DNA of 11,204 nucleotides from Candidatus Colimorpha enterica. GTDB lineage: Bacteria; Bacillota; Clostridia; Oscillospirales; CAG-272. Below the pieces are notes generated by a model that saw nothing but the letters and a program-made list of their open reading frames with translations, made no database searches and had not been told where the DNA came from. The stretch's first letter is position 1; the number at the start of each line of letters is the position of its first letter. Below, piece after piece: positions 1 through 6,134 of this stretch. The position numbers were made by a program, and so were the translations under genes. Location of the stretch: positions 16,029-27,232 of the forward strand of contig FR891205.1 of NCBI GenBank assembly GCA_000433515.1. Direction: 5' to 3'.

Positions 1-615
1 GACGCATACGGCAACCGTTCGGAGACAGTCACCGTCGGAATAACCGTCAGCCGCTCCGACAAAGGGACAGTGTTCGATGATATGATCGGAAATCCCGCAC
101 ACTGCGCCGCGATAACCGTAAGCGACGCCGGTATAATGACCGGAATCGGGCTGAACGGAAGCACACTGTTCGACCCGCAGGGAAAGGTCAGCCGTGCGCA
201 GTTCCTTGCACTGGCTATGAAAACGGCAGGGGGCGACGTTTCCGGTATCGGGCAGGGAACGGTCATCGTTTTTGCCGACGACGGCGACATCCCCGCCGAA
301 TACCGCCCGTATGTCATCGCCGCATACAACGAAGGCATGATAAGCGTCCCTGACGGAAACGGAAAAGATAATTTCGACCCGCGCGGAAATATAACCGTCT
401 CCGATGCGCTCGTCATGCTTGGCGGGATTCTTAAAACCGAAAAACCTGTGGTAAAGCCGGTGTTTGCAGGCTCGGATTCGCTTAAGGGTGAGCTCGCCGA
501 TGTCGTTTCGGGACTGTATGCTGCCGGAATAATCGACTCGGCGGAGAATCTCTCATCCGAGCTTACAAGAGCCGATGCCGCCGTGCTTCTCTGCCGCGCA
601 CTTGAAAGAAAATAA
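1..615 (+). CDS. SLH-domain surface protein, 3' end only
   Basis: The reading frame is already open at base 1 and ends in TAA at 613-615, giving 204 residues; the true start is upstream. Residues 1-20 look like the last beta strands of an Ig-like or other extracellular repeat module. They are followed by three S-layer homology repeats at about 24-75, 91-142 and 154-202. Each repeat shows the usual pattern: an aromatic residue plus D/DD near the start (FDD, FADD), an A-x-x-x-G helix end, and an FDP-x-G-x-(V/I)-(S/T)-(R/V) turn into a second helix. The third repeat is divergent. SLH triplets bind pyruvylated secondary cell-wall polymer, so this is the wall-anchoring end of a large exported protein. 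The ATG at 70 lies inside the first repeat and is not a credible start. What the missing N-terminal part does cannot be told. Confidence 0.85.
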   Translation, partial: DAYGNRSETVTVGITVSRSDKGTVFDDMIGNPAHCAAITVSDAGIMTGIGLNGSTLFDPQGKVSRAQFLALAMKTAGGDVSGIGQGTVIVFADDGDIPAEYRPYVIAAYNEGMISVPDGNGKDNFDPRGNITVSDALVMLGGILKTEKPVVKPVFAGSDSLKGELADVVSGLYAAGIIDSAENLSSELTRADAAVLLCRALERK

Positions 616-633
616 GAAGACAAGTATAAATTT

Positions 634-670
634 ATACCGCCCCTTTCCGTCAGGAGAGAGGCGGTATTGT
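634..670. terminator. Hairpin between convergent genes
   Basis: An 8-bp perfect inverted repeat (ATACCGCC at 634-641, GGCGGTAT at 660-667) lies 19 nt after the SLH stop and 19 nt before the stop of the opposing transglutaminase gene. The T-run after it on the plus strand is poor (TTGTTT), and the minus side is A/T-rich without a clean T-run. A shared bidirectional terminator is the natural reading from position, but it is weaker than the other terminators in this window. Confidence 0.5.
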
Positions 671-685
671 TTCACGGACCTGCCG

Positions 686-2323
686 TTATTTCTTTTCCCT
701 GCGCTGGAACTTCAGGATCATTATCCCGACGATGCAGAACAGCGAACCGATCGCAAGAACGATCACCGTTACGTGTACGACATAACGGAAGGTTATCGGC
801 GGCTCCGTCTCCGGAGGTGTCGCCGTAGTGACGTCAGTTGTTTTCCCGTTTACAAGAGTAACTGTGAAGGAATCGCTCCCCGGATGGGGAGCCGGGATAT
901 CGCTCGTGACGGTATCAGTGCCGATAGTGTCGGTTGTTGTAAGAACCGTATCCGTGCCTGCAGGAACGGAGGTTTCGGGCTTCGGCGGCTTTGTCGTCTG
1001 ATCGTCGATGACGTGCGGGGGATCGGTATCGGTGCGGGAAGCAGACTCGGTCGTGACCGTATCCGGCGGGTCATACGTGGTTACGCTGCTGCCGGCGGAC
1101 GGCGGTGCCACCTTCATGAGAGCTTTGTAGAAATTCTTCTGCTCCTCGTTCAGCTGGCTGTAATAGTAGCCGGCTGTGCTGTCCCGCTTAGCCGGTGCCG
1201 GGCGGGAGGATACATGACCGGTGTCTTCCGCCGTATCCGTCATGAAGGTCGAGGACTCCTGAATAAGGCCGTCGCTTTCGGGTGCAGCAAAAGTTCCGGA
1301 CGTTTCCCCGGACGTTTCCCCGGATGTTTCAGCGGATGTTTCTCCGGATGTCTCTCCGGACGTTTCGGTTACCGGGCTGTTGTTGTCTTTGTAGGATTTT
1401 TCCGAAAGCTCCGGAAGAGTAAACAGGAAAAGCCCTGTCCCGGAAATATCTCCCGACGGGATGTGGTTCTGGGCGAATTTTCTTCCGGACACCTTGTTGA
1501 CAACCGTGTCTGACCCGACAAGAAGATATTCGTGCGAGATCTTTTTCCCGTCGTCCCACGTGGCGTCAACGGCATACCATTTTCCGTCGTCCATCCTGAC
1601 GTAGTTCCACATATGGTTTTCACTGAACTCGTTAAGCTGACCGTCGCCGCTCCGCATTACAATGCCTATGCCGGAGACGAGAATGCACTCGATCCCGTTT
1701 CTGTCGCAGATCAGACGGAATGCTTCGGCATACCCTTCGCAGACCGATTTTCTGTCAACAAGCGCACCGTATGCGCTGTAAGCATATTTTCCCGATGCAT
1801 CGTATTCCGTAAGGAGACAGATATAGTCATGTATGGACTTTATCCTGTCATAAAGAGTGTCGCCGACCGGCGTGAAGGAGTCAAGTGCTTTTTCAAGCTC
1901 CGCCGTCAGCTTTTCCGGGTCGCGGTATTCCGGAAGCACCGAAATGCGATTTTTCAGCTCCTTAACCTTCCAGATATAAAGCCCGTTTTCCTGCCGGCTC
2001 TCCGAGACTGCCTCGATCCTCGAACGGTTCACGTCGATCCACATGGATTTTTTAGGGTGATCCATGATGAAGGCATCGTATGCGGTCTGGGTAATGGCTC
2101 TGAGCGCCTCTGACGCCGGCTTTCTCTCCTCTTCGGTAGGAACGGCAGTCCGGCTTGTGTATTCAATATACCTGATGAGGGAAACCCGTATCTCGATTGT
2201 GTCGGCTGCCGAAACCGCAAGGGGCTGGACTGTAATAACCGAAATCAGTACCGGGAGAATTATTGAAAATGCTAATTTATCAAAATATTTTTTCATGGCG
2301 TCACGTCGTTTCTTGGAATTCAC
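686..2323 (-). CDS. Secreted transglutaminase-like protein, membrane-anchored
   Basis: The protein has 545 residues. Residues 1-40 form a signal peptide: a basic start, a hydrophobic core at about 17-37 and a VSAA cleavage region. A transglutaminase-like/protease fold covers about 155-272, with the expected triad visible: Cys195 in SVCEGYA, His237 in NHMWN and Asp253 in VDATWDD. Residues 318-343 are a Thr-Ser-Gly-Glu tandem repeat, 385-404 a short Tyr/Gln-rich helical segment, and 405-510 a Thr/Pro/Asp-rich stalk. Residues 513-536 form a membrane helix followed by KFQRREKK, so the C terminus should sit inside and the enzyme domain outside. No sortase motif is seen. The start is GTG at 2321-2323: a GGGGGTGA sequence precedes it on the minus strand, whereas the in-frame ATG at 2296 has no ribosome binding site. 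Such domains may be peptidases, crosslinking enzymes or inactive; the substrate is unknown. It converges on an SLH surface gene, which fits a cell-envelope role. Confidence 0.85.
   Translation of the reverse strand: MNSKKRRDAMKKYFDKLAFSIILPVLISVITVQPLAVSAADTIEIRVSLIRYIEYTSRTAVPTEEERKPASEALRAITQTAYDAFIMDHPKKSMWIDVNRSRIEAVSESRQENGLYIWKVKELKNRISVLPEYRDPEKLTAELEKALDSFTPVGDTLYDRIKSIHDYICLLTEYDASGKYAYSAYGALVDRKSVCEGYAEAFRLICDRNGIECILVSGIGIVMRSGDGQLNEFSENHMWNYVRMDDGKWYAVDATWDDGKKISHEYLLVGSDTVVNKVSGRKFAQNHIPSGDISGTGLFLFTLPELSEKSYKDNNSPVTETSGETSGETSAETSGETSGETSGTFAAPESDGLIQESSTFMTDTAEDTGHVSSRPAPAKRDSTAGYYYSQLNEEQKNFYKALMKVAPPSAGSSVTTYDPPDTVTTESASRTDTDPPHVIDDQTTKPPKPETSVPAGTDTVLTTTDTIGTDTVTSDIPAPHPGSDSFTVTLVNGKTTDVTTATPPETEPPITFRYVVHVTVIVLAIGSLFCIVGIMILKFQRREKK
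1296..1367. repeat. Six tandem 12-bp units inside the transglutaminase gene
   Basis: Six consecutive 12-bp units begin at 1296, 1308, 1320, 1332, 1344 and 1356. On the plus strand they approximate CCGGAYGTTTCC with a few substitutions. Read on the minus strand they encode repeated T-S-G-E (once T-S-A-E). The array is a multiple of three bases per unit, so gain or loss of units changes linker length without shifting the frame. Confidence 0.9.
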
Positions 2324-2386
2324 GCGATATCACCCCCGGTGCCGGCTTCGGAGATTTCCGATATTTTACCGGGGAACGACAATATT

Positions 2387-2415
2387 ATTGTATACTTGAT
2401 TTGTTCCGGTGTCAA
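2387..2415 (-). promoter_or_regulatory. Vegetative promoter of the transglutaminase gene
   Basis: On the minus strand a perfect -35 TTGACA (2410-2415) is followed after 17 nt by TACAAT (2387-2392), five of six matches to the -10 consensus. Transcription should start near 2380, giving a leader of about 57 nt before the GTG at 2323. Confidence 0.75.
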
Positions 2416-2524
2416 TAGACAAACTGTGAATCCGTATTTTTCTGAGCGGATTTCCGCAGCACCGGAAGGGCAGCGTTCCGTGAAATTTATTAATTTGAAA
2501 AATCCGTTTTTTTCATCCGGGTAC

Positions 2525-2553
2525 TTGACAAACAATCCGGACAGTGATATAAT
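2525..2553 (+). promoter_or_regulatory. Consensus vegetative promoter of the ArsR operon
   Basis: The sequence has TTGACA at 2525-2530, a 17-nt spacer and TATAAT at 2548-2553, preceded by TG at 2545-2546 (extended -10). All twelve core positions match the SigA consensus. Transcription should start near 2560. Such a strong promoter fits an operon held off by a repressor and released by metal. Confidence 0.9.
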
Positions 2554-2556
2554 ACG

Positions 2557-2583
2557 TTTGAACAGTTATTCAAATGAACATTT
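2557..2583 (+). promoter_or_regulatory. Candidate ArsR/CadC operator
   Basis: A perfect 6-bp inverted repeat, TTTGAA (2557-2562) and TTCAAA (2569-2574), lies on the predicted start site of the ArsR promoter. A second smaller one, AAATG-AA-CATTT (2572-2583), overlaps its right arm. ArsR/SmtB-family repressors bind AT-rich TGAA/TTCA imperfect palindromes around the start of their own operons, so autoregulation is expected. The assignment rests on position and motif only. Confidence 0.65.
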
Positions 2584-2614
2584 AATCAACATTTTGAACG
2601 GAGGACGGAACTAA

Positions 2615-2977
2615 GTGGCGGAAAACGAAATATCACCGTCGTGCGAGTATATGCACATACACAGCGACCTTGTCGATAAGGTCAACGAAAATATGCCGGA
2701 CGATGACATACTCTGCGACCTTGCAGAGCTTTACAGGGTTTTCGGCGACAGCACGAGAATAAGGATACTTTACGCACTGTTCGAGTCGGAGATGTGCGTC
2801 TGCGATATTGCACAGGTGCTGGGAATGAGCATCTCGGCAATATCCCATCAGCTCCGCGTGCTCAAGCAGGCAAGGCTGGTTAAATACCGCCGCGAAGGAA
2901 AAACCGTGTTCTATTCGCTGTCCGACGACCATGTCCGATCGATCATAGATCAGGGCATAGGTCATGTCGAAGAGTGA
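2615..2977 (+). CDS. ArsR/SmtB-family metal-responsive repressor (CadC-like)
   Basis: This is a 120-residue winged-helix repressor. The DNA-recognition helix region is about 64-84 (DIAQVLGMSISAISHQL) and the wing about 88-101. Candidate metal sites of both known types are present. The alpha3N type has Cys61 and Cys63 in ESEMCVCD, with Cys10, His14 and His16 in the N-terminal arm as possible partners. The alpha5 type has Asp104, His106, His117 and Glu120, the D-x-H...H-x-x-E pattern of SmtB and CadC. This combination points to Cd/Pb/Zn rather than arsenic sensing. The start is GTG at 2615, with GGAGG at 2600-2604; the in-frame ATG at 2651 would remove Cys10. It heads an operon with an HMA protein and a heavy-metal ATPase, which it presumably represses through the operator at 2557-2583. 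Confidence 0.92.
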   Translation: MAENEISPSCEYMHIHSDLVDKVNENMPDDDILCDLAELYRVFGDSTRIRILYALFESEMCVCDIAQVLGMSISAISHQLRVLKQARLVKYRREGKTVFYSLSDDHVRSIIDQGIGHVEE

Positions 2978-3027
2978 ATGCGCATCCGGCGACCGAAAAT
3001 CAAAACCGAAAGAGAGAGGAAAATACC

Positions 3028-3249
3028 ATGAGAAAAACATTCGAGCTTGAAGATCTTGACTGCGCAAACTGCGCCGCAAAAATGGAGAACGCCGTCCGCG
3101 GGATCGAGGGAGTAACCTTCGTGTCGGTTTCCTTCATGACCCAGAAAATGATTCTTGAGGCTGACGACGACAAATTCAACGACATCGTCAAAAAGGCTGT
3201 AAAGGTCTGCCGCAAGATCGAGCCGGACTGCACAGTCATCGTAAAATAA
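3028..3249 (+). CDS. Free-standing HMA-domain heavy-metal-binding protein
   Basis: This 73-residue protein is a single ferredoxin-like HMA domain. The metal loop reads L-D-C12-A-N-C15-A-A-K near the N terminus. The residue before it is Asp rather than the usual Thr/Ser of copper-type GMTCxxC loops, and DCxxC loops are typical of Zn/Cd/Pb pumps such as ZntA and CadA. The ATG at 3028 is preceded by AGAGAGGA at 3013-3020, 7 nt away. The frame stays open back to a GTG at 2974 overlapping the arsR stop, but that would add an 18-residue polar tail outside the fold. In most CadA proteins this domain is fused to the N terminus of the ATPase; here it is a separate gene directly upstream. It probably delivers metal to the pump or regulates it. 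Confidence 0.88.
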   Translation: MRKTFELEDLDCANCAAKMENAVRGIEGVTFVSVSFMTQKMILEADDDKFNDIVKKAVKVCRKIEPDCTVIVK

Positions 3250-3265
3250 TCATCTGTATCTCACG

Positions 3266-3284
3266 GCAGACCAAAGGTCTCTGC
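3266..3284 (+). other. Small hairpin between HMA gene and ATPase gene
   Basis: AGACC (3268-3272) and GGTCT (3276-3280) pair around an AAA loop, with two further G-C pairs across a small bulge. There is no T-run, so it is not a classical terminator. It lies in the 64-nt gap within the operon and could affect mRNA processing or the HMA:pump ratio. Confidence 0.35.
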
Positions 3285-3313
3285 AGAGTCACAGGAAGCG
3301 AGGCAACTCCGAA

Positions 3314-5173
3314 ATGACAAACAAACAGAAAAAACTGCTTATCCGCATAACCGTCGCGCTGGTTCTCTTCATCGCCGCAATTTTTATACCGGTAAAGGGA
3401 ATCTTCAGGCTTGCGCTTTATCTCATCCCGTATGCCGTTGTAGGTTACTCCGTGCTTATCAAGGCAGTGAAAAACATCCTTCACGGTCAGATCTTCGACG
3501 AAAACTTTCTTATGGCATTGGCAACCGTCGGTGCGTTCGGCGTCGGCGAGTACCCGGAGGCGGTGTTCGTCATGCTGTTTTATCAGGTCGGCGAGCTTTT
3601 CGAGAGCATCGCTGTCGGAAAGAGCAGAAAATCGATAACCGGTCTTATGGATCTCCGCCCCGATTACGCAAACGTCGAAAGAAACGGAGAGGTGCTCACG
3701 GTGTCCCCGGAGGAGGTCGCGGTCGGAGAAACCCTCGTCGTCAAGCCCGGCGAGAAGATCCCGCTTGACGGCACCGTCATCGACGGAAGCACAAGCATCA
3801 ATACCACGGCACTGACCGGAGAGCCTGTCCCGAGGGACGTTTCCGAGGGTGACGCTGTCATCAGCGGCTGCATAAACATCTCCGGACTTATAAAGATCCG
3901 CGCCGACAAGCCCTACGGCGAGTCAACGGCATCAAAGATACTCGAGCTTGCCGAAAATTCCGCTGCAAACAAATCGAAGGCAGAGGGCTTCATCACGAAA
4001 TTCGCGAAGTATTACACCCCCGCAGTCGTTATCAGTGCTCTGATACTGGCAGTCGTCCCGCCGCTTTTCGACGGAAACTGGAGCGGATGGATATACAAAG
4101 CACTCAGCTTCCTTGTCATCTCCTGCCCCTGCGCACTTGTAATATCCGTCCCCCTTACCTTCTTTGCCGGAATGGGCGGAGCCTCAAAGAACGGTATCCT
4201 TGTCAAGGGCTCGGTCTATCTTGAACAGCTTGCCTCCTGTGGCACGGCGGTTTTCGATAAGACCGGAACGCTTACCGAGGGCAGTTTCAGGGTCACGGCG
4301 ATCCATCCGCAGATCATCGGGGAGAGACAGCTGCTTGAAACAGCGGCGCTTTCCGAGTGTTATTCCAACCACCCGATATCTCAGTCACTGCGCGGGGCTT
4401 ACGGAAAGGAAATCGATAAATCACGCATTGCCGAGGTTGCGGAGCTTGCCGGACGCGGCGTCAGGGCGTCGGTTGACGGCAGAACCGTCTGGGTCGGAAA
4501 CGGTAAACTGATGGACGAGGTCGGCGCGGATTGGCACGAGTGCCGGCTCGGCGGAACGGTCATTCATGTCGCGGTCGCCGATGCCGACGGAAAAGCCGCA
4601 TATATGGGTCACATCTCGATATCCGACAGCATAAAAACCGGTTCGGAGGAGGCGCTTAAGGAGCTGAAGTCTCTCGGAGTGAAGAAGACCGTCATGCTGA
4701 CCGGCGACGTGAAGCCGGTTGCCGACAGGATTGCATCCCGGCTTCCGATCGACGAGGTCCATGCCGGACTTCTCCCCGCCGACAAGGTGACGGAGGTCGA
4801 GAAGCTCCTTAAAGAGGACGGCAGAAGCGGCAGTCTTGTCTTTGTCGGAGACGGAGTGAACGATGCACCGGTGCTCACAAGAGCCGATGTCGGCGTTGCA
4901 ATGGGCGCTCTCGGCTCCGATGCCGCAATAGAATCGGCAGACGTTGTCATAATGGACGACGACCTGCGCAGACTGTCGCTCGCGGTCAGGATCGCAAGGC
5001 GCACGCTCGGAATAGTGAAGCAGAACATCACGTTCAGCCTTGTCGTAAAGGCTGTTGTCCTGATCCTTTCCGCCGTCGGCGTATTCACGATGTGGGAGGC
5101 GGTGTTCGCCGATGTCGGAGTCATGGTCATAGCCGTCATAAACGCAATGCGCGCCATGAATCAGAAACCCTAA
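3314..5173 (+). CDS. cadA: P1B-2-type Zn/Cd/Pb-exporting ATPase without HMA domain
   Basis: This 619-residue P-type ATPase pumps heavy metal out of the cytoplasm using ATP. Visible landmarks, in order: N-terminal membrane helices within about 8-100; the actuator motif TGE at 168-170; the metal-binding CPC at 271-273 in the sixth helix; phosphorylated Asp315 in DKTGT; the HP pair at 353-354 in the nucleotide domain; TGD at 463-465; and the hinge GDGVND at 512-517. In the last helices Lys579 and D600-x-G602 match the P1B-2 signature of ZntA-like pumps, which separates it from copper pumps. CadA-type pumps are usually about 700 residues or more; the shortfall is the missing N-terminal HMA domain, which is encoded separately upstream. 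The ATG at 3314 follows AGGAAGCGAGG ending at 3303. Among Zn, Cd and Pb the true substrate cannot be decided. Confidence 0.95.
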   Translation: MTNKQKKLLIRITVALVLFIAAIFIPVKGIFRLALYLIPYAVVGYSVLIKAVKNILHGQIFDENFLMALATVGAFGVGEYPEAVFVMLFYQVGELFESIAVGKSRKSITGLMDLRPDYANVERNGEVLTVSPEEVAVGETLVVKPGEKIPLDGTVIDGSTSINTTALTGEPVPRDVSEGDAVISGCINISGLIKIRADKPYGESTASKILELAENSAANKSKAEGFITKFAKYYTPAVVISALILAVVPPLFDGNWSGWIYKALSFLVISCPCALVISVPLTFFAGMGGASKNGILVKGSVYLEQLASCGTAVFDKTGTLTEGSFRVTAIHPQIIGERQLLETAALSECYSNHPISQSLRGAYGKEIDKSRIAEVAELAGRGVRASVDGRTVWVGNGKLMDEVGADWHECRLGGTVIHVAVADADGKAAYMGHISISDSIKTGSEEALKELKSLGVKKTVMLTGDVKPVADRIASRLPIDEVHAGLLPADKVTEVEKLLKEDGRSGSLVFVGDGVNDAPVLTRADVGVAMGALGSDAAIESADVVIMDDDLRRLSLAVRIARRTLGIVKQNITFSLVVKAVVLILSAVGVFTMWEAVFADVGVMVIAVINAMRAMNQKP

Positions 5174-5252
5174 AAATGCTCTCATATACAATAATGTCTT
5201 TTCCGGCGGTTTGGTTTCGCGTTCCGTGAAGGATTTACAAAAAGTTCATATT

Positions 5253-5298
5253 CGCCCCGCTCTCCGGACTAAAAAACCGGGAACGGGGCGGTTATTTT
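5253..5298 (+). terminator. Terminator of the metal-resistance operon
   Basis: CGCCCCG (5253-5259) pairs with CGGGGCG (5284-5290). An inner CCGG/CCGG helix (5264-5267, 5277-5280) closes a loop, and the sequence after the stem is GTTATTTT. It lies 79 nt past the ATPase stop and ahead of the next promoter. Confidence 0.8.
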
Positions 5299-5330
5299 GC
5301 CGTCAGTGATGCCGGCGTGAGAGAAAATCC

Positions 5331-5378
5331 TTAAAAATGCAAAAAACTCTTGATATAATCGACGATATGTGATACAAT
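5331..5378 (+). promoter_or_regulatory. Overlapping tandem vegetative promoters for the hup operon
   Basis: The better site is TTGATA (5350-5355), a 17-nt spacer, then TACAAT (5373-5378) preceded by TG at 5370-5371, which should start transcription near 5385. A second possible site overlaps it: TTAAAA (5331-5336), 17 nt, then TATAAT (5354-5359) preceded by TG. The -10 of the upstream site shares bases with the -35 of the downstream site, so both could not be occupied at once. Confidence 0.75.
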
Positions 5379-5400
5379 AATCAACGTACAGGTACACATA

Positions 5401-5503
5401 CAGAAAAAACGGACGGGCTGTCCGTTTTCTGTCCCCCCGGGATACGGGGAGAACCGGGATGTCCGCCGGCATACCCGCTTTCATTCAAATCTCAACCGGC
5501 GGA
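5401..5503 (+). promoter_or_regulatory. Structured 5' leader of hup with attenuator-like hairpin
   Basis: Three possible stems follow the promoter. The first (5401-5431) has arms of A-run-ACGGAC and GTCCG-TTTT around a GGGCT loop; it has the shape of an intrinsic terminator but lies downstream of the promoter and upstream of the gene. The second is CCCCG/CGGGG (5435-5439, 5445-5449). The third is a perfect 8-bp pair, TCCGCCGG (5462-5469) and CCGGCGGA (5496-5503), ending 7 nt before the AGAGGA ribosome binding site of hup. Attenuation or translational control is inferred from shape only; no known riboswitch class is recognised. Confidence 0.5.
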
Positions 5504-5518
5504 GAACAAGAGGATATT

Positions 5519-5791
5519 ATGACAAAGACAGAACTTATCGCGGAAGTCGCGGAAAAAACAGGACTGAAGAAGAAGGATGCCGAGGCAGCCGTTGCCGCTG
5601 TCCTTACCGCAGTCGAGGAGAAGCTTGCAGCAGGCGAAAAGGTGCAGCTCGTCGGCTTCGGCACCTTCGAGGTAAAGGAGCGCCCCGAAAGAGAGGGCAG
5701 AAACCCCGCCACCGGCGCGACCATAAAGATCGCCGCCGCAAAGCGCCCGGTTTTCACCGCAGGAAAGGCTCTCCGCGACAAGGTGAACTGA
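5519..5791 (+). CDS. hup: DNA-binding protein HU
   Basis: This is a 90-residue nucleoid protein of the HU/IHF family that bends and compacts DNA as a dimer. The protein has the canonical length and start (MTKTELI). The helical body runs to about residue 40, GFGTF at 46-50 forms the core, and the DNA-inserting arm carries GRNPATG with the intercalating Pro63. The ATG at 5519 follows AAGAGGA at 5508-5514. The frame remains open to an ATG at 5459, which would add 20 residues not found in HU proteins, so 5519 is preferred. It is the first gene of an operon with rqcP, yabP, yabQ and divIC, an arrangement widely conserved in spore-forming Firmicutes, and is probably driven by the promoters at 5331-5378. 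Confidence 0.96.
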   Translation: MTKTELIAEVAEKTGLKKKDAEAAVAAVLTAVEEKLAAGEKVQLVGFGTFEVKERPEREGRNPATGATIKIAAAKRPVFTAGKALRDKVN

Positions 5792-5792
5792 G

Positions 5793-6035
5793 ATGCGCCT
5801 TGACAAGTACCTCAAAGTCTCAAGGCTTATAAAACGGCGCACCGTTGCCAACGAGGCGTGCGACAATTCCCACGTCACCGTTAACGGCAAGCCGGCAAAA
5901 GCGTCATACGACGTGAAGGAAGGGGATATAATCGAGATCTCCTTCGGCGAACGCAGGCTGAGGGTGAAGGTGCTTGACGTAAAGGAGCATACACTCAAGG
6001 CTGACGCTTCCTCGCTTTACGAGGTAATTGCCTGA
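5793..6035 (+). CDS. rqcP: S4-domain RNA-binding protein RqcP (YabO)
   Basis: This 80-residue protein is almost entirely an S4 RNA-binding domain. It opens with MRLDKYLKVSRLIKRR, the typical S4 first helix, followed by a conserved VTVNG turn at 28-32 and the EGDIIEI strand at 43-49. In Bacillus the orthologue (formerly YabO) binds the 50S subunit with RqcH and drives C-terminal alanine tailing of stalled nascent chains in ribosome-associated quality control. It is also similar to Hsp15 (HslR). It starts one base after the hup stop, so translation is probably coupled. Its location between hup and yabP is the standard Firmicutes order and supports the assignment. Confidence 0.93.
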   Translation: MRLDKYLKVSRLIKRRTVANEACDNSHVTVNGKPAKASYDVKEGDIIEISFGERRLRVKVLDVKEHTLKADASSLYEVIA

Positions 6036-6044
6036 GAAAAAACA

Positions 6045-6059
6045 CCCGCCCGATGCGGG
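6045..6059 (+). other. Short G+C hairpin after rqcP
   Basis: CCCGC (6045-6049) and GCGGG (6055-6059) form a 5-bp stem with a 5-nt loop, 10 nt past the rqcP stop. No T-run follows (ACGGATTTC), so full termination is unlikely. Partial attenuation or 3'-end stabilisation of hup-rqcP mRNA is possible. Confidence 0.35.
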
Positions 6060-6070
6060 ACGGATTTCAG

Positions 6071-6099
6071 TCATTTGCGCGCCTCCGGCAGCATACAAT
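6071..6099 (+). promoter_or_regulatory. Candidate sigma-E (mother-cell) promoter for yabPQ
   Basis: CATACAAT at 6092-6099 matches the known SigE -10 consensus CATACAnT at all fixed positions. TCATTTG at 6071-6077, 14 nt upstream, matches five of seven positions of the TCATATT-type -35. Transcription would begin near 6106, 29 nt before the yabP start. In Bacillus yabP and yabQ are SigE-dependent, so this promoter is where one is expected. Confidence 0.65.
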
Positions 6100-6131
6100 G
6101 TAGCAGAGTTACGATATTGTTGCCGGAGGCG
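6080..6131 (+). promoter_or_regulatory. Stem that covers the yabP ribosome binding site
   Basis: Bases 6080-6093 and 6118-6131 pair over 14 positions (13 Watson-Crick pairs and one G-U), including the perfect 10-bp repeat GCCTCCGGCA / TGCCGGAGGC. The loop is 24 nt. The right arm contains the yabP Shine-Dalgarno GGAGG (6125-6129), and the stem ends 3 nt before the ATG. The left arm lies upstream of the predicted SigE start site, so only read-through mRNA from the hup promoter could form it. Confidence 0.7.
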
Positions 6132-6134
6132 GAC

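Noticed and set aside
1296..1367. CRISPR-like array
   Set aside because: The units are contiguous 12-bp copies without spacers and encode an in-frame Thr-Ser-Gly-Glu linker.
575..1513. 312-residue plus-strand open frame
   Set aside because: It overlaps the SLH gene end and runs opposite the transglutaminase gene. Its Arg/Cys/Gly-rich sequence and the Gly-Arg-Phe repeats are just the antisense of the 12-bp repeat array.
2446..2457. GCGGA-TT-TCCGC hairpin between the divergent promoters
   Set aside because: It is very short with a two-base loop and lies upstream of both predicted start sites, so it would not be transcribed; no operator family is recognised in it.
2974..3027. Earlier GTG start for the HMA protein overlapping the arsR stop
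   Set aside because: The extra 18 residues are polar and unlike the fold, and the ATG at 3028 has a well-spaced AGAGAGGA site.
4421..5191. 256-residue open frame on the minus strand
   Set aside because: It lies opposite the ATPase gene, whose motifs are unmistakable; its composition (His/Asp/Arg-rich, no domain) is that of an antisense shadow in a high-GC3 gene.
6045..6059. Intrinsic terminator between rqcP and yabP
   Set aside because: The stem is only 5 bp and has no T-run, and divIC downstream must be expressed during growth, so full termination here is unlikely. It is kept only as a weak hairpin.
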